Notes under the pieces: model-generated
Seen by the model: the letters and a program-made list of their open reading frames with translations, nothing else
What the model was told of the DNA's origin: nothing
Database searches by the model: none
Program-made: the position numbers and the translations under genes
Part shown: positions 24,602 through 35,587 of the stretch, in pieces
Numbering within the stretch: the first letter of the stretch is position 1
Layout: every line of letters starts with the position of its first letter
Origin: Rostrohypoxylon terebratum
Lineage: Eukaryota; Ascomycota; Sordariomycetes; Xylariales; Hypoxylaceae
Reading direction: 5' to 3'
DNA: 64,000 nt
NCBI GenBank assembly: GCA_022497145.1
Contig: MU385908.1
Location: 124,001 to 188,000 of the forward strand

Positions 24602-25093
24602 TCGATTGATAGATTGATATACACATATATGGTGTATATCGTATGTCATATATGTATAAGTATAAATCTTTGAAAGGGGGGAAAGGGGAAGCACCGTCAG
24701 TGTCCAGTAAAGGCCTTCCAATGTTACTTCCAGTACTTTAGGTAGGGCAGGTAGTAGAGTGGTAGGGGTAGCTTTAGTGGTGGGATGAACCTACTAGATG
24801 GCGGGGTCACGGAATGTTGGAAAGTGCGTACCTGATGACCTGATGGAGACTGGAAAATATAATCTGACCAATCAGATTACCTTAATTGATTTTTTTTTCT
24901 CCCGCTTCTCGCAAAGCTCAGTTTGCGACGCCAATTCGAATATCTAGATCGGATTTATGCCTCGATTTCCCCTCCATCTCCTAAGTCTCACTTCAGAATA
25001 ATTAAGAAAGACCCTTATAGGAATTACTAAATTACTGATGATCGAACATTGAGAGAGGGATTCGTATTTTCTTTCCCCCTACTTTCTTCATCT
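24602..25093. promoter_or_regulatory. Shared divergent promoter region (UROD / 698-aa gene)
   Basis: A 492-bp gap separates two divergent start codons, so both promoters must lie here. On the right side a four-codon upstream ORF (ATG 25038 to TGA 25052) precedes the ATG at 25094 by 41 nt. A TATAT-rich stretch (about 24617-24660) is near the UROD start. Confidence 0.5.
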
Positions 25094-27190
25094 ATGACCC
25101 CTTCCTTGACCTCGAAATGCCGCCGTGCTACCTACCGTCACCTCTACTCTCATAACGACGCTTTACAGTTTCCCGAAGCCCTCCTAACTGCAATTTTCGA
25201 GCGCTATTACGTTATTCTGAGGACAGTCGCCCGACATGGCTCCTCCGTCCCGGGTCCGATGGAAAATAGGAGGCGCATGGGAAAAAGACAAATGGCAGAG
25301 CTCAACCTTGGCCAATCTCATCCGGCTTCACCATTATGGGCATTCGAAAATCTACCCGACCTTACAAAATGGAAGTGGAAGCCGCCTTCGCCTCCAGATG
25401 CGCTGAATCGACAAGTTCAAGCTCAAAACGTAGAGAGAAGAGGCATGGTCCGCTCTATCTTGAATTGGGTTGTTGGCCGACCTGCTCCAGCTCTAGCTCC
25501 AACTACAGCTCCAACTTCGGATATGGCCTTAGACGATGCGGAGGGCCATTCGACACACACACCAGAAATTACAGAACAACATTTGCAGCGAATGATCTGG
25601 GATTCTCAAACTAGTCCGTTAGTAGTGATCGAAACTGGCCTCAACCATTTGTTTCAAGATTTATCATCAGATATCACAACAACAATCAGGCCGAACTTCA
25701 CCGAGTTTTGTGGGGTTTGGAGAGAGAGTTTGGCCAATGGTTTTTTTTCGGGCGATGCCATTCGTTCTGTATTGGATGGCATCCAAAATGGACTCGCTAT
25801 GCTGCAGTCGGACACTGTTCAGCCTCTGGAACGAACGGTAGCCGATCAAATCATGCTGAGCCTACTCACAGCATCAATCTCGGGACTATCTAACAACAAT
25901 ATATATAAGTCTAAAGATTTCGACCTCTTTGTTTGGAATGATATTTTACAAAGAATATCGAAGCTGCATATGAATACACTCCGCGTGTTGGCGGCGGCTA
26001 TGGCCAATATACCAGACCATCACTTAGGTGACATAGCTGCAGACACGCTAAAAAATTTGAATGTCTATTTGCTGGCTTCGGCGCACGAGAGGAAGCGTTC
26101 GTCAGTGATCCGCCAGGCTGGTAAGATGGCTAAGGCATTAATGGCTCTTGATCCAGCCATCCATATTGGCATCTTCGAAAGCGGTACTCAATGCGTATTA
26201 GACCATATGGCATTGGGGAATCTCAACTACCGTCGGATACGTTACGGCTGGCTGCAATTGTTGGTTAGAATACCAGGCCTAGAATTCGACTATCTGACTA
26301 AAGTTTGTTCTATTCTTGAAGCCGGAAAATCCGGCATACCTCTCTTGAATAGAGAACTTTGCGAGTTGTATATAACGAGCCACATATCTACGTTAAACCA
26401 CGAAACTAAATTGAGAAATACGCTCAGGGAAAATATACACGGCAACGACGACAGGCAATTCTATGGTCTATTCAGCCTAGCCTTGTGGCAGACCGGACAA
26501 TTCAACCACGTTCAAGACTTCTGTAGATTTCTCGAGAAACTCGGTCGAAGTCAAGACATTGTACTCGTTGTCAAGGGGCTACGGAATCTTGTGAAAAATA
26601 ATGTGATGCCACTGGTAAATCTTGCCAGCGGAGCACACCAGCCTATATTGGCTTTAGAAATTATGAGTCTCTACGAGCAGAGTAGAAGGCTTCCGGGAGG
26701 TTTCTGGGGTTCAAAATATGCAAACAAGGTTCTCAAACTTTTGGCGAGGGTTCCGTTCTTACGACATATTGAGGTTCTCCGCGCGTTGCGTATACGTTGT
26801 CATGTGAGGAAGAGGAGGCGGACGCGGTATAAACTCGCCAGAACGAGTCTAATCCTGCAAGCAACTGCAGCGGCGAAGATGGTCGCCGCTTCTCCGACCA
26901 TATCACACCGGGCCTCCCTGACACTAATCACACAAATTATAAACCATCTTCAGAGATTTTCTGGGGCTGTAGTACCACCAACAGTTTTGCAGATTCTATT
27001 GCACATCATCACAAGGGATCTTGCACTCGGGTTGCCAGGCAGGACTAGCCGAATACGTTGGCTTTTGGGACTGTTACACAAGCACATCAGTCGCGACAAG
27101 ATGGTACGGATAGGGCTGGCCATCAGGGAATGGAGACAATTGAACTGGGAAAAGATGATGAGACGGCGTTCCCGTGAGAGAGTCGGATGA
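25094..27190 (+). CDS. Hypothetical 698-aa mostly helical protein
   Basis: A single intronless frame of 698 codons. The open frame extends 15 codons upstream to a TTG at 25049, but the first ATG is at 25094, taken as the start. I recognise no domain. The N-terminal 150 residues are basic and Pro/Ala-rich (an ALAPTTAPTSD linker near 150), which could be a mitochondrial presequence, though that is a guess. From about 190 the protein is Leu/Ile-rich and predicted helical without membrane segments, with spacing that suggests alpha-helical repeats. A very basic block RCHVRKRRRTRYK lies near 570-585 and the C-terminus is basic (MMRRRSRERVG). The long uninterrupted frame with ordinary codon use supports a real gene. 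Helical repeats with basic patches would fit an RNA-binding or mitochondrial expression factor, but this is speculation. Confidence 0.8.
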   Translation: MTPSLTSKCRRATYRHLYSHNDALQFPEALLTAIFERYYVILRTVARHGSSVPGPMENRRRMGKRQMAELNLGQSHPASPLWAFENLPDLTKWKWKPPSPPDALNRQVQAQNVERRGMVRSILNWVVGRPAPALAPTTAPTSDMALDDAEGHSTHTPEITEQHLQRMIWDSQTSPLVVIETGLNHLFQDLSSDITTTIRPNFTEFCGVWRESLANGFFSGDAIRSVLDGIQNGLAMLQSDTVQPLERTVADQIMLSLLTASISGLSNNNIYKSKDFDLFVWNDILQRISKLHMNTLRVLAAAMANIPDHHLGDIAADTLKNLNVYLLASAHERKRSSVIRQAGKMAKALMALDPAIHIGIFESGTQCVLDHMALGNLNYRRIRYGWLQLLVRIPGLEFDYLTKVCSILEAGKSGIPLLNRELCELYITSHISTLNHETKLRNTLRENIHGNDDRQFYGLFSLALWQTGQFNHVQDFCRFLEKLGRSQDIVLVVKGLRNLVKNNVMPLVNLASGAHQPILALEIMSLYEQSRRLPGGFWGSKYANKVLKLLARVPFLRHIEVLRALRIRCHVRKRRRTRYKLARTSLILQATAAAKMVAASPTISHRASLTLITQIINHLQRFSGAVVPPTVLQILLHIITRDLALGLPGRTSRIRWLLGLLHKHISRDKMVRIGLAIREWRQLNWEKMMRRRSRERVG

Positions 27191-29533
27191 GGCGCCATCC
27201 GAAGCTAAGGAAACCTTAAAACCCCCAAAGTTTGGGGGTTTTTGGGTTAGACACTAGATACCCGCAAGAGCAGGGCCGATTGATACGGACGACATACTAC
27301 ATAGTACTACTACTAGGTAGCCTCTAGGTAGTAGTGGTAGTAATAGTAGTAGGTAGGTATGTATAGGGTCCAAAATACCTACCTAATGTAGATCCTCAGA
27401 TCTAAAAAGTGCTGGAGCTTGTTCTGCACTTGTTCTGCATGCGCTCACGCGCAGATCCATAATTAGAAATCCAATAAAAAGTTATCGGTATCACAAGCAA
27501 AGCTACGTAATACTCGACTGATTCTGACCGGGCTCGCTTCTTGAAATATCAGTAGAAGGACTTTGATTGGTATCTGGTATCTAACGGGCTACTTAAAGTT
27601 TTCCTGTTGGAAAGATTTGAGCACTTGAGCTTATTATTACATTGCCATCGGTGACACGGCAGTAAGGATGCCTATAGTCATGACGGATTGGCGTGGATTG
27701 GCGCTGGCCCCTCAGGCATCCGTAGCTAGTAGGATTCTAGGACCTAGGTATTATCATTCTATCCTAGACGACAGGGCGTTTACCTAGTACCTACCTAGTA
27801 GTCTAGCAACAATATTAACTCTGTTCACTCACTCTACATGACGAAGGATTTGATATAGTTGATAGGGATTAAGGGGATTAAGGGGGCAAAGAAAGAGGAT
27901 ATGCTAAATGCATGTGGTCTAATTCGGCTTTACTCTGAGATTATTTCGCTTGTTAGATATGTTTCGAGGATAGTCGGGAGGGCCGAATGAGGTTAAAGTA
28001 TTTTGGTAGTAACTTAATATTCAACGCGTGCCCTGGAGTTATTATGATTAATACCTACTAAGTACTAGTAGTAATAACATTGAATAGGCCACATACGGAA
28101 TTGGGAGAGAAGTCAGCAATCGAATCTGTCGATTTTCTTGATTAGGTAGCTGCAAATGGTTAGCTCTGATTTTGTGCATAAGGTTATTCCTTGAGCTGTT
28201 TCCCCCGTTCTGGTCCGTTTACTCGGGTAGCTTACCCGGGATACTGGTCGGCACACTACCTAATCACCTTCGACCCACTAAATGCCAATGCTCGTTAACT
28301 GTTAATTGGGGTACGTACTAGTAACCGCACGCCTGGCACCTACCTGACATGTGTTATAGGTAGTAGTAGTTGCTAAAGATTAAAGATACGTATCCGTACA
28401 TACCGTACATACCTCGTACAAGGATGCGAACATTCCAAGAACCCAAGTATGTAACTAGGAAGGTACTATGTACAATTCTATCTCAGCACTTGGATGTATT
28501 CTCAGATGGGGTCGGTGTCTTCAGGTTAATTGTCTCAGGGTTCAGGCAGTTGCAGCCAGTGGATGAGACGAAAGTGTAAGCCTCTTTTTATTTTTGAAAG
28601 AAGCCCAAAAGGCAGGCACTAAACAGAATACACCTGGAGGGAAAAGCCCCACTACAGGTGTGTAGTAGGCATGTACTTTATACCTAATACTTACTAGGTA
28701 ATCATTTGATGTTTCCTTTTTCCAAGGTTCTTTTCCTTCTCATATTTTTCTCTCTTTCCTCATCCCCATGCCATTCCATCTATTACTCATTAATACTTAG
28801 TATAGCTATCAACGATGGGGGGATAGCTAAGCCTTAGCCTTGTCTCCTTGTCTCTTTTTTTTCCTTCTTTAACTCTCTCATAACTTACTCACTCCACCCA
28901 CCACCCTCCATCTCCGACTCGCTAGATACCCTGCGATTATTCGTGGGTGCTCCCGACATGCAGCATCAGCATCAGCAACGAATGTGGTCATATAACTCTA
29001 CCGTTTTCATCCATGGACGTTAATTGCATGCAAGGGAGCCCACGGGATCGGTACCTATATTACTTAACCCCTTCGACCTGCAGAACCCACCGAATCCACC
29101 TGGCAGCCTGGGTCGTCCCAATACCGCAGACACCTATATCCAGATGCCGGTGCTGATCGGGTTTTGATCCTGATCTTTGATACCATATTGCCATATTGCC
29201 ATATAATAGAGCAGGCTCACCACACCTAAAAAAGATTATCTCATTTACGCCCGTATCTTTACCATCCTATATCGAAGAGACTCCTACGAATACCCATATA
29301 GCCAAATCACCAAAATAAATTGGTCCAGGCGTTCAATCAGCCAATACCAGAATACCACTTTCCCCGACGCTCTGGGTGAGATCTGACATGAAATCTGGGG
29401 GGCTAGATGGACCTATGAGATCGAGGCGACGATCCACCAGCCGGCGTCGGCGCATTAGTAGACCTCGTAAAGCCCTGAACAAACCCCAAGAAATCCGGCC
29501 GCTACTACTCTACCACTACACCGTTCCTTGATC
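27191..29533. other. Intergenic region between the 698-aa gene and the Zn2Cys6 gene
   Basis: It starts with the strong palindrome at 27218-27242 and then shows many TAGTAG/TAGGTA/CCTAGG words (27300-27365, 27740-27800). No open frame with family features was found. The right end should contain the promoter of the transcription factor. Confidence 0.5.
27218..27242 (+). repeat. Perfect 12-bp palindrome followed by T run in 3' UTR
   Basis: AAAACCCCCAAA (27218-27229) and TTTGGGGGTTTT (27231-27242) are exact inverse complements around one G, starting 28 nt after the stop codon of the 698-aa gene, with the T run continuing one base further. It resembles an intrinsic terminator, but in a nuclear fungal gene it is better read as an RNA hairpin or a 3'-end processing element. 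Confidence 0.6.
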
Positions 29534-32362
29534 ATGGACCAGACCGACCACGTGCCCGGCTTAGACCCGGAAGCTAATTCGCGTGCCTCCTGGCAGACGA
29601 AGCCAATCCGCCGGCGCAATCGCATGATTAATAGGTGAGATATATTCTGCTCCACGCATCCAGACTAGAGCAAAAGAAAGCATAACAGAATGGTTATACG
29701 CTCGTGTCTTCAGCTTACTTAACACTAAACTCCATTTTTCCATTTGTCCTCTCACTTATACCTTATACGAATCGCGGAGGCTAATATCGAGCACGGAGAA
29801 TGCTTTAGAGACAATGCTCGATTTTCCGGTATTGGGGCTCTGGCCTTTCCGGTGGATCGACGCTTTGTTTCTTTGCGCTCCGTTTTTTTTAAAGTTGCTT
29901 GGAATGTCGAAGAAGAAAATTAAAATGTTCCAAGACAAGCCCTTCGTGCACGAACTGCATTAAGGCCACCCGGGACTGTCTTTATATAGGTCCGCGTTTA
30001 GACGAGGCCAGCCAGATGCGCCTGGCTGAGATCAAGGAAAAGCAAGGAACTCTTGAGCGAGAACTTGAGCGCGATGTTGCGAAGTCTACAACCTCGAAAA
30101 GCTCGTTACAGCAGCGCATCTTGGCGGATGATATCGGAGGTGAATATGACGATGAACGCGACCTAGAGGCAACACCCCTCGCAGCATTAGACATGACATA
30201 TGACGACGATGTTGACGGTGCAGGCGATATGATAGATCTAGGAATTCAGATAGGAAAAATGCGCATTACGGAAAGGATAGGTGGACTTTCGCGACCTAGG
30301 ATAGCCGAAGAGGTACGAACTATCTATGATGACTAAGTCCTCTCCGCTTACAAAGATGAACTGCAGATAGCGGCAGGCATGTCAGGATCACAGCCTCCGG
30401 GTCCGCAACCTCCACACGGAGGCCAAACACCCGGTATGGATGATTTACCTGACTTCCTCAAGCCGGGAGATCAATACTTAGTACCAAACAGTGGATTTTT
30501 CTTTGGCCAGATGGGGGAGCCCCCGACTATCCTCCAATTCCTGCCGTGTAGAGCTACCGCAGATTGGCTGATGAAGCAGTACTTCAACGCCGTACATCCA
30601 ATTGCTCCATGCACCCATAGGCCATCGCTGGAAGCGACTTATGCTACTTTTCTGGAAGAGATAAACGCAGGATTCGAGCCCGGACCCTCGATGCAAGCTA
30701 TCGTTTTCGGCGCTATGTTCAGTGCTGCTGTAAGCATAGACGAGAACGCCGTGTATCCTGAGTTAGCTGGATACTCGAGAGCTTATTGGGTTGCTCATTT
30801 CAAGATGGGCACGGAAACTGCCTTAAGCAAAGCAAACTTCCTACGGACTACCAAAGTAGAAACGATGCAAGCGTTTATCATGTACATGGTGAGTTCGGCC
30901 TCTCCAAATTTTGTCGCAGCGCTAACCAGACGAAAGATTCCTCTGTGTAGAGGCGAGGTATCGAGAGCTCATTCGGTCCTTGTCGGCGCCGCTGTACGGA
31001 TGGCTGAGTGCATGGGCTTACACCGTGATGGGGATGCATACGGCCTGACGCCTCTCGAAACTCATGTTCGCCGTCTGATCTGGCACCAGTTATGCTTCCT
31101 TGACATTCGAACCTGCGAAGCCCAGGGACCGAAGCCGGTTATCAGGAGAGATGATTACGACACGAAGTTACCTATAAACTGTAACGAAGGCGAACTTACG
31201 CACGCAGCTGCACCACCTGAATCAGCAGATGAGTGGACTACTAATACGCTTCCCTCAATCCGATTTGAGATTAATGAGATGATGCGCATTATATGGATCG
31301 ATAGACGAAGGCTCGAGACTCACAGGACCACTCTAACGGCCGTACTCAGCAAAATCGAAAATTTTCGTAGGAGAATGTCGGAAAAGTACGACCATCTCCT
31401 AGACGTTACACAACCTATACAAAGATACGCCAAGTGCGTGATGTATTTATTAACATATCGTCTATACATTATGGTCCTTCACCCATATCACTCGAACGCT
31501 GCCAACCCGATGCCTCCAAGGCTAAACCAACTTCTCATTACTTCCGGCATTATGGTCGTCGAACTTGCGATTCAATTAGAAACCAACCCCAATTTCCATG
31601 GGTGGGCATGGTATTTGGGCGCCTTCTTTCAATATCAGGTCGCGTTGCTGTTAGCAACTGAAGTTTATTTCCGCCCGCAATCTCGCGAAGCTGATAGGAT
31701 ATGGACATGCTTGGACTATGTCTTTAGCATGGATCGTAGGCTTCCGCCAGAAGCTAAGGCTATGCAACTCCTTTCCGAGGTACAGAGCAAGACGGCCGTA
31801 TATATGCGGATGCGTAAGATGCGAGGGCCAACAAGTCTCTCGCGAGCTGCGCCTGCGCAAAATGCAGTTGCAGGAACCGCAAAGCCAGCTCCGGCTATGC
31901 CGAATCAAACCCGGCAACCTCTTGTAGGTATGGAAGTGCCGAAAGTTGAGCCAGGGTATACTCCTCCACTTCCACCCGGTCCTCCAGCAGCACCGCAGCC
32001 ACAGATGGTCTTTGCTGGCGTCTCTGACGGGCAAGCCTTGTGGAGTTTACCACCAAATCAATTGAGTCCAGGAAGCAGCGAATCATCGCATACAGACCCA
32101 GGGAACCAGAGTGTCATCATGTCAGCGATGAGAGCAGGGGTGGCCCAGAGTAATATTATGGACACGATTGATTGGGTTTGTCTCTCAAAATCTCATATTT
32201 TTATTTCTATATTGTATATGATGATATGTGGTTAGAACTATGCGCTGATATATGAACCAGGATACTATCAACAGTCTTTTCCCTAACGATCCACAGACCG
32301 GCGGGTTAAGCTTACACGGGTTCCATGATCCTAATTTGACCATTGCGAGTTGGAGCGGTTAG
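29534..32362 (+). CDS. Zn2Cys6 fungal transcription factor
   Basis: Spliced model join(29534..29634, 29895..30312, 30367..30888, 30937..32175, 32261..32362), 793 aa. Exon 1 gives a basic lead (PIRRRNRMINS) that joins exactly to the DNA-binding domain CLECRRRKLKC. Cysteines fall at 35, 38, 45, 52, 55 and 62, a perfect CX2CX6CX6CX2CX6C binuclear zinc cluster. A hydrophilic linker contains KMRITERIGGLSRPRIAEE, common before the regulatory domain. The fungal-specific transcription factor domain follows (FGQMGEPPTILQFLPCRATA, AVHPIAPCTHRPSLEATY, AAVRMAECMGLHRDGDAYGL). The tail is Pro/Gln-rich. The 48-bp third intron is in frame and stop-free. Exon 1 and its 260-bp intron, with an AAG acceptor, are the least certain part. 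The P450 starts 493 bp downstream on the same strand. Target genes unknown. Confidence 0.9.
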
Positions 32363-32855
32363 GGAAACAAAATATGTAGCGGATTAATTTGTTCAATTTC
32401 ATCTCAGCTCAAAACTAGAAGACGATATGAAGCAATTCGCGTCGGGGACCGGAACACGGTATTCTGTATAAGGGTAGAAAGGTACGGAAGTTTAACGAGG
32501 TACAGGACAAAGGAAGTTAGGTATATACCACGATAAAATCCTAACATACGTTTGTTTTTTTCCAATCCATATTACTACCTAACAGTTCGACCTCAGACTT
32601 TATTGTTGTTGGCTAAATGCATGAAATCTGTTATCAGTTGACTTTCCTTTTGCATCTGTTGGCTGGACTAACGACCCATTGCATCTAACCACAAGGCCTT
32701 GTCTCCCTTACTTCCCCTCGTTCTACATTAAAACAGGCCCTCAAAGCGGACTATACTGCAAACTTGCCTTCTTAGATATTCCAAATGACATCACTTGTGT
32801 AATTTCACATTCATATCCCACCTAGTGATCGAAAACTAAAGACGGATCTACAGCT
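32363..32855. promoter_or_regulatory. Intergenic region between Zn2Cys6 gene and P450
   Basis: A 493-bp gap between two genes on the same strand, holding the 3' UTR of the factor and the P450 promoter. I see no clear CGG-N-CCG triplet pair of the kind Zn2Cys6 proteins bind, but this was a visual scan only. Confidence 0.45.
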
Positions 32856-34826
32856 ATGGATCCTATCACCCTACCTAGCCTAAGCCTAGGGAATCTGGCG
32901 GTCGTTGGTTTGGTTCTCGTAAGTCTTGCCCCTTTTCGTATAGGTATCTGTCTACCTAGCTAGCTAGCTATCTGAGAGAGGAGTAATCCAGCCTAACCTA
33001 ACACGGTTCGAAGGGGACGCTCTGGACCATCGCGCGCGCGGCATACAACGTGTTCCTGCACCCGCTGCGGAGGTACCCGGGGCCGGTGGTGAACCGCGCG
33101 ACGGTGCTGCCGAGGGCGTTGCGGCAGATGCGCGGGGAGCTGCCGTTCCACGTCGCGGGGTTGCATCGGCGGTACGGGGGCGTGGTGAGGGTGGCGCCGG
33201 ACGAGCTCGCGTTTAGCTCGCCGGGGGCGTGGAGGGATATTTACGCGCGTGGGATGGGTGGGGGAAGGGGGGAGGAGTTCCCGAAGTGGAGGGGCTTTTA
33301 TCGCGTCTTTAAGCACTTGCCTACTTCGGTTATTAATGCGGAGGCTGGGGAACATGGGAGGTTGAGGCGCGTGCTGGCGGGCGGGTTTGGGGAGCGCGCT
33401 ATGAGGGCGCAGGAGCCGATTATTGGGGCGTATGCTGATTTGTTGGTTAAGAGGTTGAGGGAGGCGGTGGGTGGAGGTTTGGGAAAGGGGAAGGGGGAGG
33501 GCGAGGGCGAGGGCGAGGCGAGGGCGCTGGATTTGAGGGAGTGGTATACGTGGACGACGTTCGATCTTATCGGGGACTTGAGCTTCGGTGTCGAGGGCGG
33601 GTTCGGGTGTTTGGAGCGCGCGAGCGCGCATCCTTGGGTCAAGCTCATCAATACGTCGATTCGCCAGCAGGGGAGGATGTTAGGCTTGATCGCGCTTGGG
33701 CTTCGGGGGCCTTTGGGATGGCTTCATAAGTCTGGCGTCGGAGCTGATAATCGGCACAAGCGCATCGTGAAGGAGAAGGTCGCGCAGCGGATGAAGGGCG
33801 GAGATAGGCCTGATTTCCTCGACGGCTTGATCCGTAATAAGGAGGCGCTAGGCCTCGACGAAGGACAGATGGCTACGAACGCCTCGGTGCTTATCCTAGC
33901 CGGCTCCGAAACCTCGGCCACTTCGCTGTGCGGCGTGACTTACTTCCTGACGACACATCCCAAGATGCTGAAGAGGCTTGAGCGCGAGGTCCGGACTGCG
34001 TTTAAGAGCGAGGACGAGATCACCTTGACGAGCGTCGGCAAACTGTCTTTTGTAAGTGGCTGCTTCCGGAGTTCGCGGATACTCGGTGACTTAACTCGGA
34101 CTTTATAGATGCTGGCTTGCTTGAACGAAACGCTGCGTTGCTACCCGCCCTTCGTGACTGGCGCGCCTCGGTATACTCCCAAGGACACGATCATCGACGG
34201 AAATTTCGTACCGGCAGCTGTAAGTAGCAGTAACTCACATGGATAAGTCCTCTTGTCTTGTTCCCTATTCTATTCCACATAGTTCTGATGAAGATGACCC
34301 GGAAGAGAAGAGACGGCTGACTGGAACGAACGGCTTCAACAGACCGTCTTCTCCGTCTACCAATATGCAATCAACCACGACGAACGCTACTGGAAACAGC
34401 CCGAAAAGTTCGCCCAGGAGCGCTGGATGGGTGATCCTGAGTACAAGACCGACCAGCTTGGTACGTGAACGCTAGGGACCTTGAGTCCCCCCTTTCAGCA
34501 AGGTTTATCAAGATATTAATTTCTCATCGTCACAGACGCGATGCAGCCGTTTAGTGTGGGACCTCGCAACTGTATAGGTCGAAAGTGAGTCAAAGGTGTC
34601 TATTCTTACAATGCTATCCAGAGTATTAAAGAGTATTTGCTAATATAAACGTTCGCCACATTAAAGTCTCGCCTATGCCGAGATGCGCCTGATCCTCGCC
34701 AAACTCGTGTACAACTTTGACATGAGCCTGGCTGCTGAGAGCCGTCACTGGCTCCAAGGTCAGAAGGCATACATAGTCTGGGACAAGCCTCCGCTTTATG
34801 TGCATCTTAAGCCCATTAGGCCATAG
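32856..34826 (+). CDS. Cytochrome P450 monooxygenase
   Basis: Spliced model join(32856..32918, 33014..34051, 34109..34219, 34343..34460, 34536..34584, 34667..34826), 512 aa, normal P450 length. An N-terminal membrane anchor (about 10-35) precedes the Pro-rich hinge HPLRRYPGP. The I-helix LAGSETSATSL (about 316) supplies the oxygen-binding A-G-x-x-T pattern, ExxR is NETLR at 373-377, the PERF-like element is FAQERW, and the heme loop is FSVGPRNCIGR with the axial Cys at 456. The sequence resembles fungal CYP65-type enzymes such as isotrichodermin C-15 hydroxylase; the substrate cannot be told. It would sit in the ER and need a CPR partner. Exon 2 is very G/C-rich and contains an iterated Gly-Glu block (33488-33520) absent from typical P450s. 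It may be controlled by the adjacent Zn2Cys6 factor; that is inference. Confidence 0.94.
33479..33522 (+). repeat. GGG-GAG-GGC coding microsatellite inside the P450
   Basis: Within P450 exon 2, repeated GGGGAGGGC-type units encode alternating Gly, Lys and Glu between two helices of the enzyme (after LREAVGGG and before ARALDLREW). The frame stays open, so it is an in-frame surface-loop expansion. Confidence 0.65.
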
Positions 34827-35587
34827 TTTGGACAACCCTATCCCAACCAAGTTGTCCAAGTTGCGAAAGGGCTGGCAAAGGATTTATATTCGTCACTTAA
34901 ACAGATACAGGCACAAGATATATATCATATCAGAGCAGGTAGGTAGTCAAGTCAAGGAATAGTAAGCGTAATAGGTGAATTGTGATTTTATAAAATACAT
35001 GTTTCATCGAATCGAACAAGGAAAAAGTCTCTTCCTATAGGTCATAAAGTCGTTAAGCCGTTCTTGCCCGTCCTTGCAACATCCCGTTTCCCGTGCCTCC
35101 CCAATTAACCGTGACGTAGACGGTGTCGTATTCTAAGGGGATATCGAGAAAAGAATTTCGAACGAAGAAAATTTGTTTCGTTGGTATTGATAGGTATTGG
35201 TATGTGTTGTATGACGACGGGGATGCGAACGTGATTCATCAAGAGTGGAAAAATGGTGGGAATCCGATCCGATGCAGTTGAGTTGGTAATCAGTCCAGTG
35301 TGCAAGTAATACGCCGGCCAAAAAGGTATAGTAGCAATCGTCAACCTTCCGTGAGACCCAAATGACTTTTTTGGAGGCCGTGACAAGACAAAAAAAGGAA
35401 AAAAGAAAAATAGAAAAAATGGCCTGATGTGCCGGTTTCGCCTTTACCCCCTCATTAATGCGTACGTATTTACTACAGTTTATCATCACCAATGCTCCCT
35501 TGCCTTCCCCTTCCTTTTATTACTGCCCTCTGCGGCACCCCCTTGTTGTTTTGTTTCCCTATTGTTCCGTGAGGACGACGCCATTTT
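34827..35587. other. Convergent intergenic region between P450 and leashin
   Basis: Both flanking genes end here, so it holds two 3' UTRs. Several short open frames are visible on both strands, but none has family features and some begin with non-ATG codons. No gene supported. Confidence 0.55.

Noticed and set aside
25049..25093. Start of the 698-aa protein at 25049
   Set aside because: That codon is TTG; the first ATG in frame is at 25094.
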